This document shows, in pieces, positions 8,986-23,652 of a stretch of 64,000 nt of DNA (its first letter is position 1; the number at the start of each line of letters is the position of its first letter). Source of the stretch: an uncultured Roseobacter sp. (GTDB lineage: Bacteria; Pseudomonadota; Alphaproteobacteria; Rhodobacterales; Rhodobacteraceae). The stretch is from contig CANMWT010000012.1 in the NCBI GenBank assembly GCA_947501635.1, forward strand, positions 24,731 through 88,730, in the 5' to 3' direction. The notes below the pieces were generated by a model that was not told the DNA's origin, did no database searches, and saw only the letters and a list, made by a program, of their open reading frames with translations. A program made the position numbers and the translations under genes.

Positions 8986-9764
8986 ACAGACTTCTGTGCT
9001 TTAATGCGCTTCATGCAAAAAGCCACAGCTTCTTCTGCTAAGTTGGTCACTATATCTGCACCTGTGAACTCAATCACGACTTCTTTTTCTACCTTCAGAG
9101 CTCCCCCAACCGCCAAAACCGGAGGAACTGGGACTGCTTTTCGAATTGTTTGCACTGTATTGCGGGCACTTTCAAGCGTTTCGCGCCGTGCACAGGTGAC
9201 CAAAATCAGGTCAGGTGTCTCGGCAAACAGCCTAGCTTTCAACGACCCCATGTCCTCATCATAAGACGTGGTAACCTCACAGCCCAGCCGCCGCAGCTGT
9301 CCGGCCACCACGCTGGCGCCCAGAAAATGCTGTTCGCCCTGCGGAACGATGACAAGCACATCCATTTGCAGATTGGCGAACTTGGGGTCGGCCTGCACAC
9401 GTGTCGACGCCTCAGCCAAGAGCGACTGCAGACGCAGAATGCCAATGGTCACATCAGCAAAGTTTATCTTGTCGTCTTCCCAAAGATCACCCAGCGTACG
9501 CGCCGTAGTAGGCACATAAAGGTCGATAATCGCATCAACCGTCAGACGGTAGCCGCGCAACTCGGTCAACAAACCATCGGGTGTGAAACTGCCCTTGGCC
9601 AGAACCGCGCGCAACATGTGGTCAAGCACGAACTGCCGCAGACCGTCAAAAGACACAGCCTGCCGACCACGCAAGACAGAGATCACCTTGGACGCCAAAG
9701 CATCCACGGTCTCGGTCCGGTTGCGCTGAACGCCACGCGGGTCTGCTTGATCGTCCGTCGACAT
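8982..9764 (-). CDS. ppaA: PpaA/AerR: cobalamin-binding antirepressor
   Basis: A 260-residue protein with a C-terminal B12-binding fold. The segment PQGEQHFLGA contains His146, matching the cobalamin-ligating histidine region described for AerR. Members of this family bind B12 light-dependently and modulate PpsR/CrtJ activity. It is divergent from bchF across a 284-bp regulatory region with two PpsR-type sites and is coupled to ppsR by ATGA. The symbol aerR is used in Rhodobacter capsulatus for the same gene. Confidence 0.92.
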   Translation of the reverse strand: MSTDDQADPRGVQRNRTETVDALASKVISVLRGRQAVSFDGLRQFVLDHMLRAVLAKGSFTPDGLLTELRGYRLTVDAIIDLYVPTTARTLGDLWEDDKINFADVTIGILRLQSLLAEASTRVQADPKFANLQMDVLVIVPQGEQHFLGASVVAGQLRRLGCEVTTSYDEDMGSLKARLFAETPDLILVTCARRETLESARNTVQTIRKAVPVPPVLAVGGALKVEKEVVIEFTGADIVTNLAEEAVAFCMKRIKAQKSV

Positions 9765-9855
9765 GGCTTTTCCTCGACGACTCTTCCCTTGAGCACGCAG
9801 GCAGAGGCCTCCGCAGAGTCGATGTGTCCAAAAGCGTCTACGGTTGACAGCCGAA

Positions 9856-9873
9856 TGTCAAACAGAATTGACA
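9856..9873. promoter_or_regulatory. PpsR-type site, ppaA/bchF intergenic, distal to bchF
   Basis: TGTCAAACAGAATTGACA is an exact TGT-N12-ACA match. It lies 92 bp upstream of ppaA in the divergent ppaA-bchF region, so it may serve autoregulation of ppaA-ppsR or act with the second site 143 bp away by looping. Confidence 0.75.
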
Positions 9874-9998
9874 CTTTTGCTGGTGCAAATCCGGTAAATT
9901 CGCAGAATATCGTATAAATACACAACAAAAATTGGGGAAAAAGCGAAAAGCCCGCCAATTTGCACGCAAGAGGCGTTGTAAACCTAGGCCTTAATCAG

Positions 9999-10016
9999 TG
10001 TAAGTTTTAGTTGACA
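9999..10016. promoter_or_regulatory. PpsR-type site, bchF promoter
   Basis: TGTAAGTTTTAGTTGACA is an exact TGT-N12-ACA match about 30 bp upstream of bchF. The rest of the 9765-10048 region is AT-rich (near 9900-9950) and carries no gene that I can see. Confidence 0.78.
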
Positions 10017-10048
10017 CTTTTTGATAAAGGCCGATACTTTCGTCCAAG

Positions 10049-13419
<3,371 letters not shown>

Positions 13420-13430
<11 letters not shown>

Positions 13431-16400
13431 TGTGCTGATAACGGGGCGTTTGCCGGGGTATCGCGTCGTTATCGTGACGCTGGACAGCCACGCGGCGGGC
13501 CCGGCGATGCGCGCAGCGGAGCGTCTGGCCGGAGACTATCCGGGCTTGAGTATTTCAATTCATGCCGCTGCGGAATGGGGCGAGACACCGGGGGCCTTTG
13601 AGGCCGCGCGGGACGCCATCGACACCGGCGACATCATCATTTCAAATCTGCTTTTTCTGGAAGAACATGTGGCGCGCATTCTGCCGTCCCTGCAGGCCCG
13701 CCGTGCGCAGTGTGATGCAATGATTGGCGTGATCGCCGATGCGGCGATCGTCAAGCTGACACGCATGGGATCGCTGGATATGATGGCGCCGCAATCGGGC
13801 GCGATGCGGTTGATGAAAAAACTGCGCGGGTCGTCAAAGCCGTCGAGTTCCTCGGGTGCGGACAAGATGGCGTTGTTGCGCCGTCTGCCCAAGATCCTGA
13901 AGTTTGTGCCGGGCAAGTCGCAGGATTTGCGCGCGTGGTTTCTGACGATGCAATACTGGCTTGGCGGGTCTGATGATAACGTCGAGGCGATGTTGCGCTT
14001 TTTGCTGAACCGCTATGCACAGGGTACCGGTTGGGCGAAAGCGCCCGATGCGGCCGACCCGATCGAATACCCCGATACCGGGCTATACCATCCGGATTTG
14101 CCGCAGCGCATCACCACGGATCCTGCCGATCTGCCAGTCCCTGCGGGGGCTACCACGACGGTTGGGCTATTGATGATGCGGTCTTATGTCTTGTCATCAG
14201 ACACCGCGCATTATGATGCGGTGATCCGCGCCTTTGAAGCTCGGGGGATCGCGGTGCGCGCGGCCTTTGCCGGTGGTTTGGACGGGCGCCCGGCAATTGA
14301 CGGGTTTTTCCGCGATGCGCAGGCTGTGAAAATTGATGCGCTGGTTTCTCTGACCGGTTTTTCATTGGTGGGCGGCCCTGCCTACAATGACAATACGGCA
14401 GCGATCGAGGTGCTCAAAGCGCTGGATGTGCCCTATATCGCGGCCCATCCGCTTGAGTTCCAAACTTTGGGTCAGTGGACATCTTCAGGTCAGGGATTGG
14501 GACCGATCGAAACCACGATGCTGATTGCTCTGCCAGAACTGGACGGTGCAACGAACCCCACTGTCTTTGCCGGACGGCACGGTGAGGAAGGGTGCGAGGG
14601 CTGTCAGTACCGCTGCCCCAACCAGTCGGACGCCAAAGCGATGGCGCCGTGCAATGAACGGATCGACAGTCTGGTGGAGAAGACCATCCGGCTCGCGTCT
14701 TTGCGGCGCAAGACCAATGCGGACAAGACCGTGGGCGTTGTTCTTTTTGGCTTCCCACCTAATGCAGGTGCAGTGGGAACAGCTGCCTATCTTTCTGTTT
14801 TTGAAAGCCTTTTCAATACGTTATACAAGCTCAAATCAGACGGCTATGACGTGGAACTACCCCGCGATGTGGACGATTTGCGGGCGCGTGTTCTGAAAGG
14901 CAACGCCGCGCAGTTCGGTCAGGAGGCCAATGTGGCCGACCATGTCAGCGCCGACACAATCGTCAAAACCACCCCGCCGCTCGCCGCGATCGAGGCGGTC
15001 TGGGGCCCGGCCCCGGGCCGTATCCAGTCTGACGGGCGCGGTGTTTTCGTACTGGGCGCACATTTCGGTAAGGTCTTTGTCGGCGTACAGCCCACATTCG
15101 GCTACGAAGGCGACCCGATGCGGCTGCTTTTTGAAAAGGGTTTTGCCCCGACGCATGCTTTTGTCGCCTTCTATCTGTGGCTCAAGAACACGTTGAAGGC
15201 GGACGCCATTTTGCATTTCGGGATGCATGGTGCGCTGGAATTCATGCCGGGCAAACAGGCTGGTATGGGCGCACGGGACTGGCCGGACCGGTTGATCGGC
15301 GAGATGCCGAACATCTACCTTTATGCCTCGAACAACCCTTCCGAGGCCTCGTTGGCCAAGCGTCGTTCCGGCGCTGTGACAGTTACCCATATGACACCGC
15401 CGCTGGCGGCTTCAGGGCTCTACAAGGGGCTTTTGGAGCTGAAAGACAGCCTGAGGCGTTGGCGAAGCATGGAAGCGGAGGCGCCAGAGCGGCCCGAGCT
15501 TGAAGCGCTGATCTCGGTTCAGGCGGCTGCCGTGGACATGGAAGGTGCAGCCCCCGATGCCTTGTGGCTGAAGCTTCTGGAAACCGAGGACGCGCTTATC
15601 CCGGACGGGTTGCATATCGTTGGCGCGCCACTGAGCGATGCCGCGCGGGCCGAGTATCTGAGCGTGATGGACCATGCCGACGCAGAGACACGCGCGCGGG
15701 TGGATCACATGCTGCGTCAGGAGACGGAACTGGACGCGATCGCGCGGGCACTCTCCGCGCGCTTTATCGAACCGGTTCCGGGCGGGGATCTGATCCGTTC
15801 GGCTGATATTCTGCCCACGGGGCGCAACATCCACGCTTTTGACCCTTTCCGCATGCCCACGGCCTTTGCCTGTCAGGACGGCGCCAAGCAGGCCAAACTG
15901 CTGCTTGAGACCCATGACAGTCTGCCGCGCACGGTGGCTCTTGTGCTGTGGGGCAGTGACAACATCAAATCCGACGGTGGGCCGATTGCCCAGGCTTTGG
16001 CCCTGATGGGCTGTGTGCCGCGATTTGACAGTTTCGGGCGGCTGGCCGGTGCGGACCTGATCCCGCTGGAGGATCTGGGCCGTCCGCGGATTGATGTCAT
16101 CATGACGCTGTCGGGTATTTTCCGTGATCTGTTGCCACTGCAGACGCGCATGCTGGCGGAGGCCGCGCAAAAATGCGCGCTGGCGGACGAGCCGGTGGAG
16201 ATGAACTTTATCCGCGCCCATGCGCTGGCCTATGCCGAAAAGTCAGGATGCGACATGGTCGAGGCCAGTCTGCGCGTCTTTTCCAATGCCGAAGGCGCCT
16301 ATGGGTCGAATGTGAACCAGCTGGTGGACAGTTCCGCCTTTGGGGACGAGGATGAACTCGCCGATGCCTATGAGGCGCGCAAGAGCTTTGCCTATGGCAC

Positions 16401-16992
16401 GGACGGAAAGGCCTCGGCGAATGCCGCACTTTTGCAGGCGCAGCTTGCAGATGTGGATGTGGCCTATCAGAACCTTGAAAGTGTTGAGCTGGGTGTCACC
16501 ACGGTCGACCATTATTTCGACACGCTGGGGGGCATTGCGCGCGCTGTGAAACGCGCTAAGGGCTCGGATGCGGCTGTCTACATCGGAGACCAGACCCGCG
16601 GTGCCGGCAAGGTGCGGACTTTGAAAGAACAAGTGGCCCTTGAGACCCGGTCACGCAGCCTGAACCCGAAGTTTTTCGAAGGGTTGCTGAAGCACGGTGC
16701 CGAAGGCGTACGTCAGATCGAGGCACAGGTGACCAATACCATGGGCTGGTCGGCGACGACCGGTCAGGTCGAGCCATGGGTCTACCAGCGCATCTCGGAG
16801 ACTTTTGTGCTGGACGAGGAGATGCGCCAGCGATTGGCGGAGTTGAATCCGACGGCGTCAAGCCGGATGGCGAACCGCCTGCTGGAGGCACATGACCGCA
16901 ATTACTGGAGCCCCGATGCCGAAACGCTGGCCGCCTTGCAGGATGCCGCGGATGCGCTTGAGGACCAGCTTGAGGGGGTTGCCGCACAATGA
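13420..16992 (+). CDS. bchH: Magnesium chelatase subunit H
   Basis: A 1190-residue cobaltochelatase/CobN-type subunit that binds protoporphyrin IX and inserts Mg2+ with the BchI-BchD ATPase complex, the committed step to bacteriochlorophyll. The family segment [18 protein letters not shown] is near residue 605 and [14 protein letters not shown] near residue 965. The start at 13420 ([19 protein letters not shown]) overlaps the bchB tail by 11 bp; an ATG at 13402 is possible. bchI and bchD lie 20 kb away beyond the replication module. Confidence 0.95.
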
Positions 16993-17020
16993 CGACTTTG
17001 AGTGAACACGGCCTGTCGGA

Positions 17021-17997
<977 letters not shown>

Positions 17998-17998
<1 letters not shown>

Positions 17999-18732
17999 TG
18001 CGTGACGAGGTAACCCTGCAGGACCGGCACGACACGCCCTGGGCCGAACGCCCGGGCTATCGTGATACGCGTGCGCGGGTTGAAACCTATTTCGACAAGA
18101 CGGCCACGCGCACTTGGGAACGGCTGACGTCGGATGCGCCGGTGTCGAAGATCCGTCAGACGGTACGTGCGGGACGCGACCGGATGCGCGATCTGATGCT
18201 GGACCGCCTGCCGGCCGATCTGCGCGGCCATCGCGTGCTGGATGCCGGCTGTGGCGCCGGCCAGATGACGCTTGAGCTTGCCAAGCGCGGCGCTCAGGTG
18301 CTGGCCACGGATATCTCTCCGTCTTTGGTGGATATTGCGCGCAGGCGGCTGCCGGAGGAATTGCTGCCACAAGTGCAGTTCGCGTCCGGAGATATGCTCT
18401 GCCCGTCTTTGGGCCAATTTGATCACGTGATCGCGATGGACAGCCTGATCTACTATGATGCAGCAGACATCGGCCGCGCGCTGGCCGCGCTGGAGCAGCG
18501 CACCTCGGGAGTGATTGCCTTTACCGTCGCACCGCGCACCCGCGCCTTGATGACAATGTGGTATGCGGGCAAGCTTTTCCCCCGTTCGGACCGCAGTCCC
18601 GTGATGATCCCCCATGATGCCGCGAAGCTGGCGTTCGCGGCCCGCGCGCAGGGTGTGCAAAACCCTGTCGCGGCTGTGGAACGCGTCGCATCGGGCTTTT
18701 ACATCTCGCAACTGATGGAGGTGCGCCGGTGA
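17998..18732 (+). CDS. bchM: Mg-protoporphyrin IX O-methyltransferase BchM
   Basis: A 244-residue SAM-dependent methyltransferase acting on Mg-protoporphyrin IX. The SAM motif LDAGCGAGQMTLELAKRG is near residue 80, with the N-terminal R-x-Y-F-D-K segment typical of BchM. It is coupled to bchL by TGATG and to lhaA by ATGA/GTGA overlap. It precedes AcsF in the pathway, and acsF is in the same operon. Confidence 0.94.
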
Positions 18733-20162
18733 ACGCAGCGGGCCTCAAACGTCTGTCTCTCAGGGCAATGCCATTTGCCGATGCGGCCAGTGATGATCTG
18801 CCGCTGAGCCAGCTTTTGCGGCTGTCGCTGTTCCAGATTTCGGTTGGCATGGCCGCGGTGATGCTGCTGGGGACGCTGAACCGCGTGATGATCGTCGAGT
18901 TGAGTGTGCCCGCGATGATCGTGGCTGTGATGATTGCCCTGCCTGTGCTGATCGCGCCTTTCCGCGCCCTTCTGGGCTTCCGCTCGGATACGTACCGCTC
19001 TGCCATCGGGTGGAAGCGGGTGCCCTATATCTGGTTTGGCACGTTGTGGCAGTTCGGCGGTCTGGCCATCATGCCCTCGACGCTTTTGGTGCTGGGCGGG
19101 GATGTCTATATCGAGTTGCCCTACGCGGGCGAGTTGCTGGCCGCCCTTGCCTTCCTGATGACGGGCCTCGGCATGCATATGACGCAAACCGCGGGACTGG
19201 CGCTTGCCTCGGATCGCGCAACCGATGAGACGCGCCCGCGTGTTGTCGCCCTCCTTTACGTTATGTTCTTGATTGGAATGGGAATTTCCTCTCTCATCAT
19301 CGGGTTTTTGCTGCGTGACTTTACCCCGCTCAAGCTTATTCAGGTGGTTCAGGCGACGGCGGTTATCACCGCTGTTCTGAACCTCATTGCGCTGTGGAAG
19401 CAGGAAAGCGTGCGCCCCATGTCGCGCAGCGAGCGCGAAGCCCCCCGACCCAAGTTCAAGGACGCATGGTCGGATTTCATGAACGGCGGTCAAGCCGGCA
19501 GGCTGCTGGTCTGTATCTTCGTGGGGACCATGGCCTTTAACATGCAGGATGTGCTGCTGGAGCCTTACGGCGGCGAAATCCTCGGCCTGTCGGTCTCTTC
19601 CACCACGCTATTGACCGCAACATGGTCTTTGGGCGCACTCATCGGCTTTGCCTGGGCGGGCGCACGGCTTGCCCGTGGCTCGAACGCGTTTCGGCTGGCC
19701 GGTGGCGGCATTCTCGCAGGCATCTGGGCCTTTTCCATGGTGATTTTCGCCGCGCCGCTCAGCTCTCCGGTGCTGTTTTACGCAGGCGCGACGATGATCG
19801 GCTTTGGCGGTGGCCTTTTCGCGGTTGCGACGCTGACCGCCTGCATGACCCTGCCCGAAACCAGCACCGCAGGACGCGGGCTGGCCCTTGGCGCATGGGG
19901 CGCGGCACAAGCCACGGCTGCCGGTCTGTCGATCGCGATCGGCGGGTCCTTGCGCGACTGGACAGGCTCTATCGCCATGTCGGGTGCATGGGGCGAAGGG
20001 ATGATCTCTCCCGCAACCGGCTATTCATTTGTTTATCATACCGAGATTGGCTTGCTTTTCGTCACTCTCGTGATCCTGGGACCGCTCGTGCGCCAAAGCG
20101 GTCCTCTCACCCCGAAGGAAAGCGGCTCCCGCCCGATGGGCCTGGCCGAATTCCCAACTTGA
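18729..20162 (+). CDS. lhaA: Light-harvesting 1 assembly protein LhaA
   Basis: A 477-residue PucC/LhaA family membrane protein with about 12 hydrophobic helices and the family segment GTLNRVMIVELSVPA near the N-terminus. It is needed for LH1 assembly in Rhodobacter, probably delivering bacteriochlorophyll to the nascent antenna. It starts with a GTG-like ATG overlap at the bchM stop. The position between bchM and puhA is conserved. Confidence 0.92.
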   Translation: MNAAGLKRLSLRAMPFADAASDDLPLSQLLRLSLFQISVGMAAVMLLGTLNRVMIVELSVPAMIVAVMIALPVLIAPFRALLGFRSDTYRSAIGWKRVPYIWFGTLWQFGGLAIMPSTLLVLGGDVYIELPYAGELLAALAFLMTGLGMHMTQTAGLALASDRATDETRPRVVALLYVMFLIGMGISSLIIGFLLRDFTPLKLIQVVQATAVITAVLNLIALWKQESVRPMSRSEREAPRPKFKDAWSDFMNGGQAGRLLVCIFVGTMAFNMQDVLLEPYGGEILGLSVSSTTLLTATWSLGALIGFAWAGARLARGSNAFRLAGGGILAGIWAFSMVIFAAPLSSPVLFYAGATMIGFGGGLFAVATLTACMTLPETSTAGRGLALGAWGAAQATAAGLSIAIGGSLRDWTGSIAMSGAWGEGMISPATGYSFVYHTEIGLLFVTLVILGPLVRQSGPLTPKESGSRPMGLAEFPT

Positions 20163-20184
20163 CCCCGTTTCAGGAGGAAACGAC

Positions 20185-20952
20185 ATGACTGCAGCATTCT
20201 TTGGCGAAGTGGATCTGGCCAGCGTCACGCTCTGGCTGTTCTACATATTCTTTGCAGGACTGGTAATCTGGATTCAGCGCGAAAACATGCGCGAAGGCTA
20301 CCCGCTGGAAGATGACGAAGGTAACCCCTCGTCCAACCCCAGCATGTGGCCGCTGCCGGAAGACAAGACATTCAAGCTGCCCCACGGCCGTGGCGAAGTG
20401 ACCGTCCCCTCGGGACAGACGCCTGAACGTGCCGATATCGCGCTGAAACGCGTGGGCCCCGGCAACGGCTACCCGCTTGAGCCTACCGGTGATCCCATGC
20501 TGGACGGTGTGGGGCCCGCCTCCTGGGCACCGCGGCGCGATGTGCCAGAACTGGACGGCCACGGCCATCCCAAGATTGTGCCCATGTCCGGCGTCGAAGG
20601 CTTTTCGGTTGCAGCCGGTCGCGACCCGCGCGGCTTGCCCGTTGTGGCAGGCGACGGAGAGATCGTCGGCAAGATCACCGATATGTGGATCGACGAACCG
20701 GAACAGTTGGTACGCTATCTGGAGATGGAGCTGGACAGCAAATGGGGATCGGGCACCCGCCTGATGCCGATGACATTTGCGCGGATCAAATCCAACAGCG
20801 TGAGCGTGCATGCGCTTTACGGCAAGCACTTTGCCACCATCCCCACAATCGCGTCCCCCCGGCAGGTCACCCTGCTCGAGGAAGACAAGATCTCCGGCTA
20901 CTACGGCGGCGGCAAGCTCTATGCCGGCGACCGTCAGGAACCGCGGATTTAA
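20185..20952 (+). CDS. puhA: Photosynthetic reaction centre subunit H
   Basis: A 255-residue H subunit. One N-terminal transmembrane helix (VTLWLFYIFFAGLVIW) is followed by RENMREGYPLE and a cytoplasmic PRC-barrel domain. It caps the L-M core and shapes the proton pathway to QB. A strong AGGAGG lies seven bases upstream of the ATG, consistent with a need for high expression inside the operon. Confidence 0.97.
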   Translation: MTAAFFGEVDLASVTLWLFYIFFAGLVIWIQRENMREGYPLEDDEGNPSSNPSMWPLPEDKTFKLPHGRGEVTVPSGQTPERADIALKRVGPGNGYPLEPTGDPMLDGVGPASWAPRRDVPELDGHGHPKIVPMSGVEGFSVAAGRDPRGLPVVAGDGEIVGKITDMWIDEPEQLVRYLEMELDSKWGSGTRLMPMTFARIKSNSVSVHALYGKHFATIPTIASPRQVTLLEEDKISGYYGGGKLYAGDRQEPRI

Positions 20953-21036
20953 ACCGCAAACGAACAGAGTGGCGCCCCACAGCTTTCAGGGGCGCCCTGC
21001 ACAGCGACAAACCATGAAACGGAGGAGATACTCGCC

Positions 21037-21735
21037 ATGTCTCACCACAACACGACACAGAATGCCCACGGGCATGACGACTTCGAGATAGAGCCCGTTG
21101 AGGGGCTCCCTGCCGAGCCGCCCAAGGGCGAGAACATCCTGTGGCAGGGCCGCCCCGACTGGTGGCGCCTCGCTGTTGAATCGCTCAAGGTGAAATGGGT
21201 GGCGGGGTACTTTGTCCTGCTCGCGCTCTGGCGGTTTGTGTCACAACTGGACCTTTTGCCGATGGGTCAGGCAATCGGATCCGCGGTGCCCTTTTTGATA
21301 CTGGGCTTCGTTACCTGTGGTTTGCTCACGCTGGTGGCGGTCGCGCAAGCGCGTGCCACGGTCTACACGGTAACCGATGCGCGCGTCGTGATGCGCATCG
21401 GTGCCGCGCTGAACATCACCATCAACATTCCCTATACGCAGGTCGGCAACGCGATGCTTGACCTGCGTCCGGGTGGATCGGGCACCATTGCGCTGGAAAC
21501 CATCGGTCACACGCGCCTGTCGTACCTGACCTGCTGGCCCCATGTGCGCCCGTGGTACCTGCGTGAGGCCCAACCGGCCCTGCGCTGCATCCCCGAGGCG
21601 GAAAAAGTCGCAACACTGCTCTCAGAGGCCGCAGAGGCCCGCGTTGCCATGCCCAAGATCGCCCGCACAGGCGCAGCCCCTGCCCCGCAGCAGGCGACAG
21701 CCGCCAGTGCAACAACGACAGTTGCGGCGGAGTAG
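21037..21735 (+). CDS. puhB: Photosynthetic complex assembly protein PuhB
   Basis: A 232-residue membrane protein with two to three hydrophobic segments and the family motif GENILWQGRPDWWRLA near residue 30. PuhB acts as a dimeric reaction-centre assembly factor in Rhodobacter capsulatus. The ribosome-binding site ACGGAGGAG lies near 21018-21026. The Ala/Thr-rich C-terminal tail is low complexity. Confidence 0.92.
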   Translation: MSHHNTTQNAHGHDDFEIEPVEGLPAEPPKGENILWQGRPDWWRLAVESLKVKWVAGYFVLLALWRFVSQLDLLPMGQAIGSAVPFLILGFVTCGLLTLVAVAQARATVYTVTDARVVMRIGAALNITINIPYTQVGNAMLDLRPGGSGTIALETIGHTRLSYLTCWPHVRPWYLREAQPALRCIPEAEKVATLLSEAAEARVAMPKIARTGAAPAPQQATAASATTTVAAE

Positions 21736-21739
21736 GTCC

Positions 21740-22213
21740 ATGAACACACAAACCCGCCCCCGCATTCACGCCCGCGAAGAAGAACTGGTCCCGCGCATCA
21801 TGGTGCGCATCATGTTCGGCCTTGTCTTCACCGTACTTGTGATCGTGTCGGTCGCCACCTTCACGGGACGCGAGCCGCAAAACCAGCCGCCCGTTGGCGC
21901 TGTGATTTCCGAACGGGTCATTCATCTGTCCGGTGACGCTTCGGGCAAAGCCCGCGTGCTGGACGCCACGGGGACCGTGATCGCGGATTTCCCGGCCGAC
22001 AAAGGCGGCTTTGTCGCCGGCATCGAACGCGTGATTGCCCGCGAACGCGGCCTGCGCGGTCTGGACATGTCGGCCCCCGTGCTCTTGCAACTGCGCGAGG
22101 GCAACCGCCTTTCCATCACCGACCCTTCGACCGGATGGTCAGCCGAGCTTATGGGCTTTGGCGCCACCAATTCCCGCACCTTCGCCAGGTTGCTGGACAA
22201 ACCCAAACCCTGA
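21740..22213 (+). CDS. puhC: Photosynthetic complex assembly protein PuhC
   Basis: A 157-residue protein with an N-terminal membrane anchor (IMVRIMFGLVFTVLVIVSVATF) and a periplasmic domain, the PuhC architecture, which aids reaction-centre and LH1 organisation. The start at 21740 (MNTQTRPRIHAREEELVP) follows puhB by four bases; a longer frame from 21542 is antagonised by overlap with puhB. The segment RGLRGLDMSAPVLL is typical of the family. Confidence 0.9.
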   Translation: MNTQTRPRIHAREEELVPRIMVRIMFGLVFTVLVIVSVATFTGREPQNQPPVGAVISERVIHLSGDASGKARVLDATGTVIADFPADKGGFVAGIERVIARERGLRGLDMSAPVLLQLREGNRLSITDPSTGWSAELMGFGATNSRTFARLLDKPKP

Positions 22214-22227
22214 AAGGAAGCCACCTC

Positions 22228-22524
22228 ATGGGACTACTGACAAAAGACTTCGAACGGGCACCCTGCACCGTCGAGATTAGCCACAAATTCGAAAGCTTGC
22301 ACGCGCATGTGCGCTTTAACAACGGTGCCGTGATCTACCCCGGCGACGAGGTAAAGGTTCATGGCGGAGAGATTATGGCCCCCTTCGGCGAGATCGTCTC
22401 GGAGGACCGCGAAGCCACGATCATCCGCGCCAGCAAGCTTGAACGCCTCTGGACCCGCCTGACGGGCGATCTTGAGGTCATGGAACTGTGCGAGTTTTCA
22501 TTCTCAGAGGAGGTCACGCTATGA
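22228..22524 (+). CDS. Conserved PGC protein of unknown function between puhC and acsF (orf98)
   Basis: A 98-residue soluble protein beginning MGLLTKDFERAPCTVEISH, with AAAGGAAG eight bases upstream. It has no transmembrane segment or recognisable catalytic motif, and is acidic with a predicted beta-rich core (GDEVKVHGGEIMAPFGEIV). A small ORF is commonly found at this position in Rhodobacteraceae PGCs. The overlap with acsF (ATGA) implies a role tied to AcsF or complex assembly, by context only. Confidence 0.75.
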   Translation: MGLLTKDFERAPCTVEISHKFESLHAHVRFNNGAVIYPGDEVKVHGGEIMAPFGEIVSEDREATIIRASKLERLWTRLTGDLEVMELCEFSFSEEVTL

Positions 22525-23651
22525 ACCTGCAAACACCCCTGCACGAAAAGCACACCGCCGATGCCACCAGCGTCGAAGAGGGGCTGGCAATCGCCGAAGC
22601 CAAAGACGCAATCTATACCAACGAAATGGCAACCGAAACGGCCATGGCCAACACGCTGCTGACCCCGCGGTTCTACACCACGGACTTTGACGAGCTGGAC
22701 GCCATCGACGTCTCCGGCGTGCGCGAAGACTGGGACAAGCTCATTGACCAGATGGAAGCAGACCCCAACAAGGGCCACTTCAAGAAAAACGAAGACTGGG
22801 ATCATGTCGACTGGGACAATATGGAGCCCGAGCTGAAGAAGGAATTCATCGACTTCCTGATCAGTTCCTGTACGGCCGAATTCTCGGGCTGCGTGCTCTA
22901 CAAAGAGATGAAGCGGCGCGGCAACAACAAAGATATCACGCAGCTGTTCCAGCTGATGGCGCGGGACGAGGCACGCCACGCGGGCTTTATCAACGATGCC
23001 CTGCGCGAAGCCGGTCTGCGCGTGAACCTCGGGTTCCTGACGCAGAAGAAGAAATACACCTACTTCCGGCCCAAGTTCATCTACTACGCCACGTACCTGT
23101 CGGAAAAGATCGGCTATGCGCGCTACATCACGATCTTCCGCCACCTTGAGGCGCATCCCGAGCACCGCTTCCACCCGATCTTCAAGTGGTTCGAAGAGTG
23201 GTGCAACGACGAATTCAGCCATGGCGAGGCCTTCGCCCTGCTGATGAAGACTGACCCCAAGCTGACCCAAGGCCGCAACGTGCTCTGGATCAAGTTCTTC
23301 CTTACGGCGGTCTATTCGACGATGTATGTACGCGACCACCAGCGCCCCGCCTTCCACAAGGCCCTTGGCGTAGACCCGGACTGGTACGCGCACGAGGTTT
23401 TCACCAAGACCTCGAAACTGTCGGAGCAGATCTTCCCGATCACCGTCGACATCGACCACCCGCGCTGGCAGCCAAATCTTGAAAAGATGCAGAAAGCCAA
23501 CGCCGATCTCGCGATCGCTAAGGAGAACGGCAAATTCTTTGCCAAGCTGGGCGCTCAATTCCGTGCGGTCAGCGCCTTTGTCTCGCTTTATACGATCCCC
23601 GCGAAAAAGCACGTGGTACCTGCGACAACGCGTCTGGAGCCTTCGTACTGA
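22521..23651 (+). CDS. acsF: Aerobic Mg-protoporphyrin IX monomethyl ester cyclase AcsF
   Basis: A 376-residue diiron enzyme that forms the isocyclic E ring using O2. The carboxylate/histidine ligand motifs DEARHAGF (near residue 155) and DEFSHGEAF (near 230) are present. The start at 22521 has CAGAGGAGG upstream and overlaps orf98. No oxygen-independent bchE appears in the window, so ring closure would depend on oxygen, consistent with aerobic anoxygenic phototrophy. Confidence 0.95.
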   Translation: MNLQTPLHEKHTADATSVEEGLAIAEAKDAIYTNEMATETAMANTLLTPRFYTTDFDELDAIDVSGVREDWDKLIDQMEADPNKGHFKKNEDWDHVDWDNMEPELKKEFIDFLISSCTAEFSGCVLYKEMKRRGNNKDITQLFQLMARDEARHAGFINDALREAGLRVNLGFLTQKKKYTYFRPKFIYYATYLSEKIGYARYITIFRHLEAHPEHRFHPIFKWFEEWCNDEFSHGEAFALLMKTDPKLTQGRNVLWIKFFLTAVYSTMYVRDHQRPAFHKALGVDPDWYAHEVFTKTSKLSEQIFPITVDIDHPRWQPNLEKMQKANADLAIAKENGKFFAKLGAQFRAVSAFVSLYTIPAKKHVVPATTRLEPSY

Positions 23652-23652
23652 C

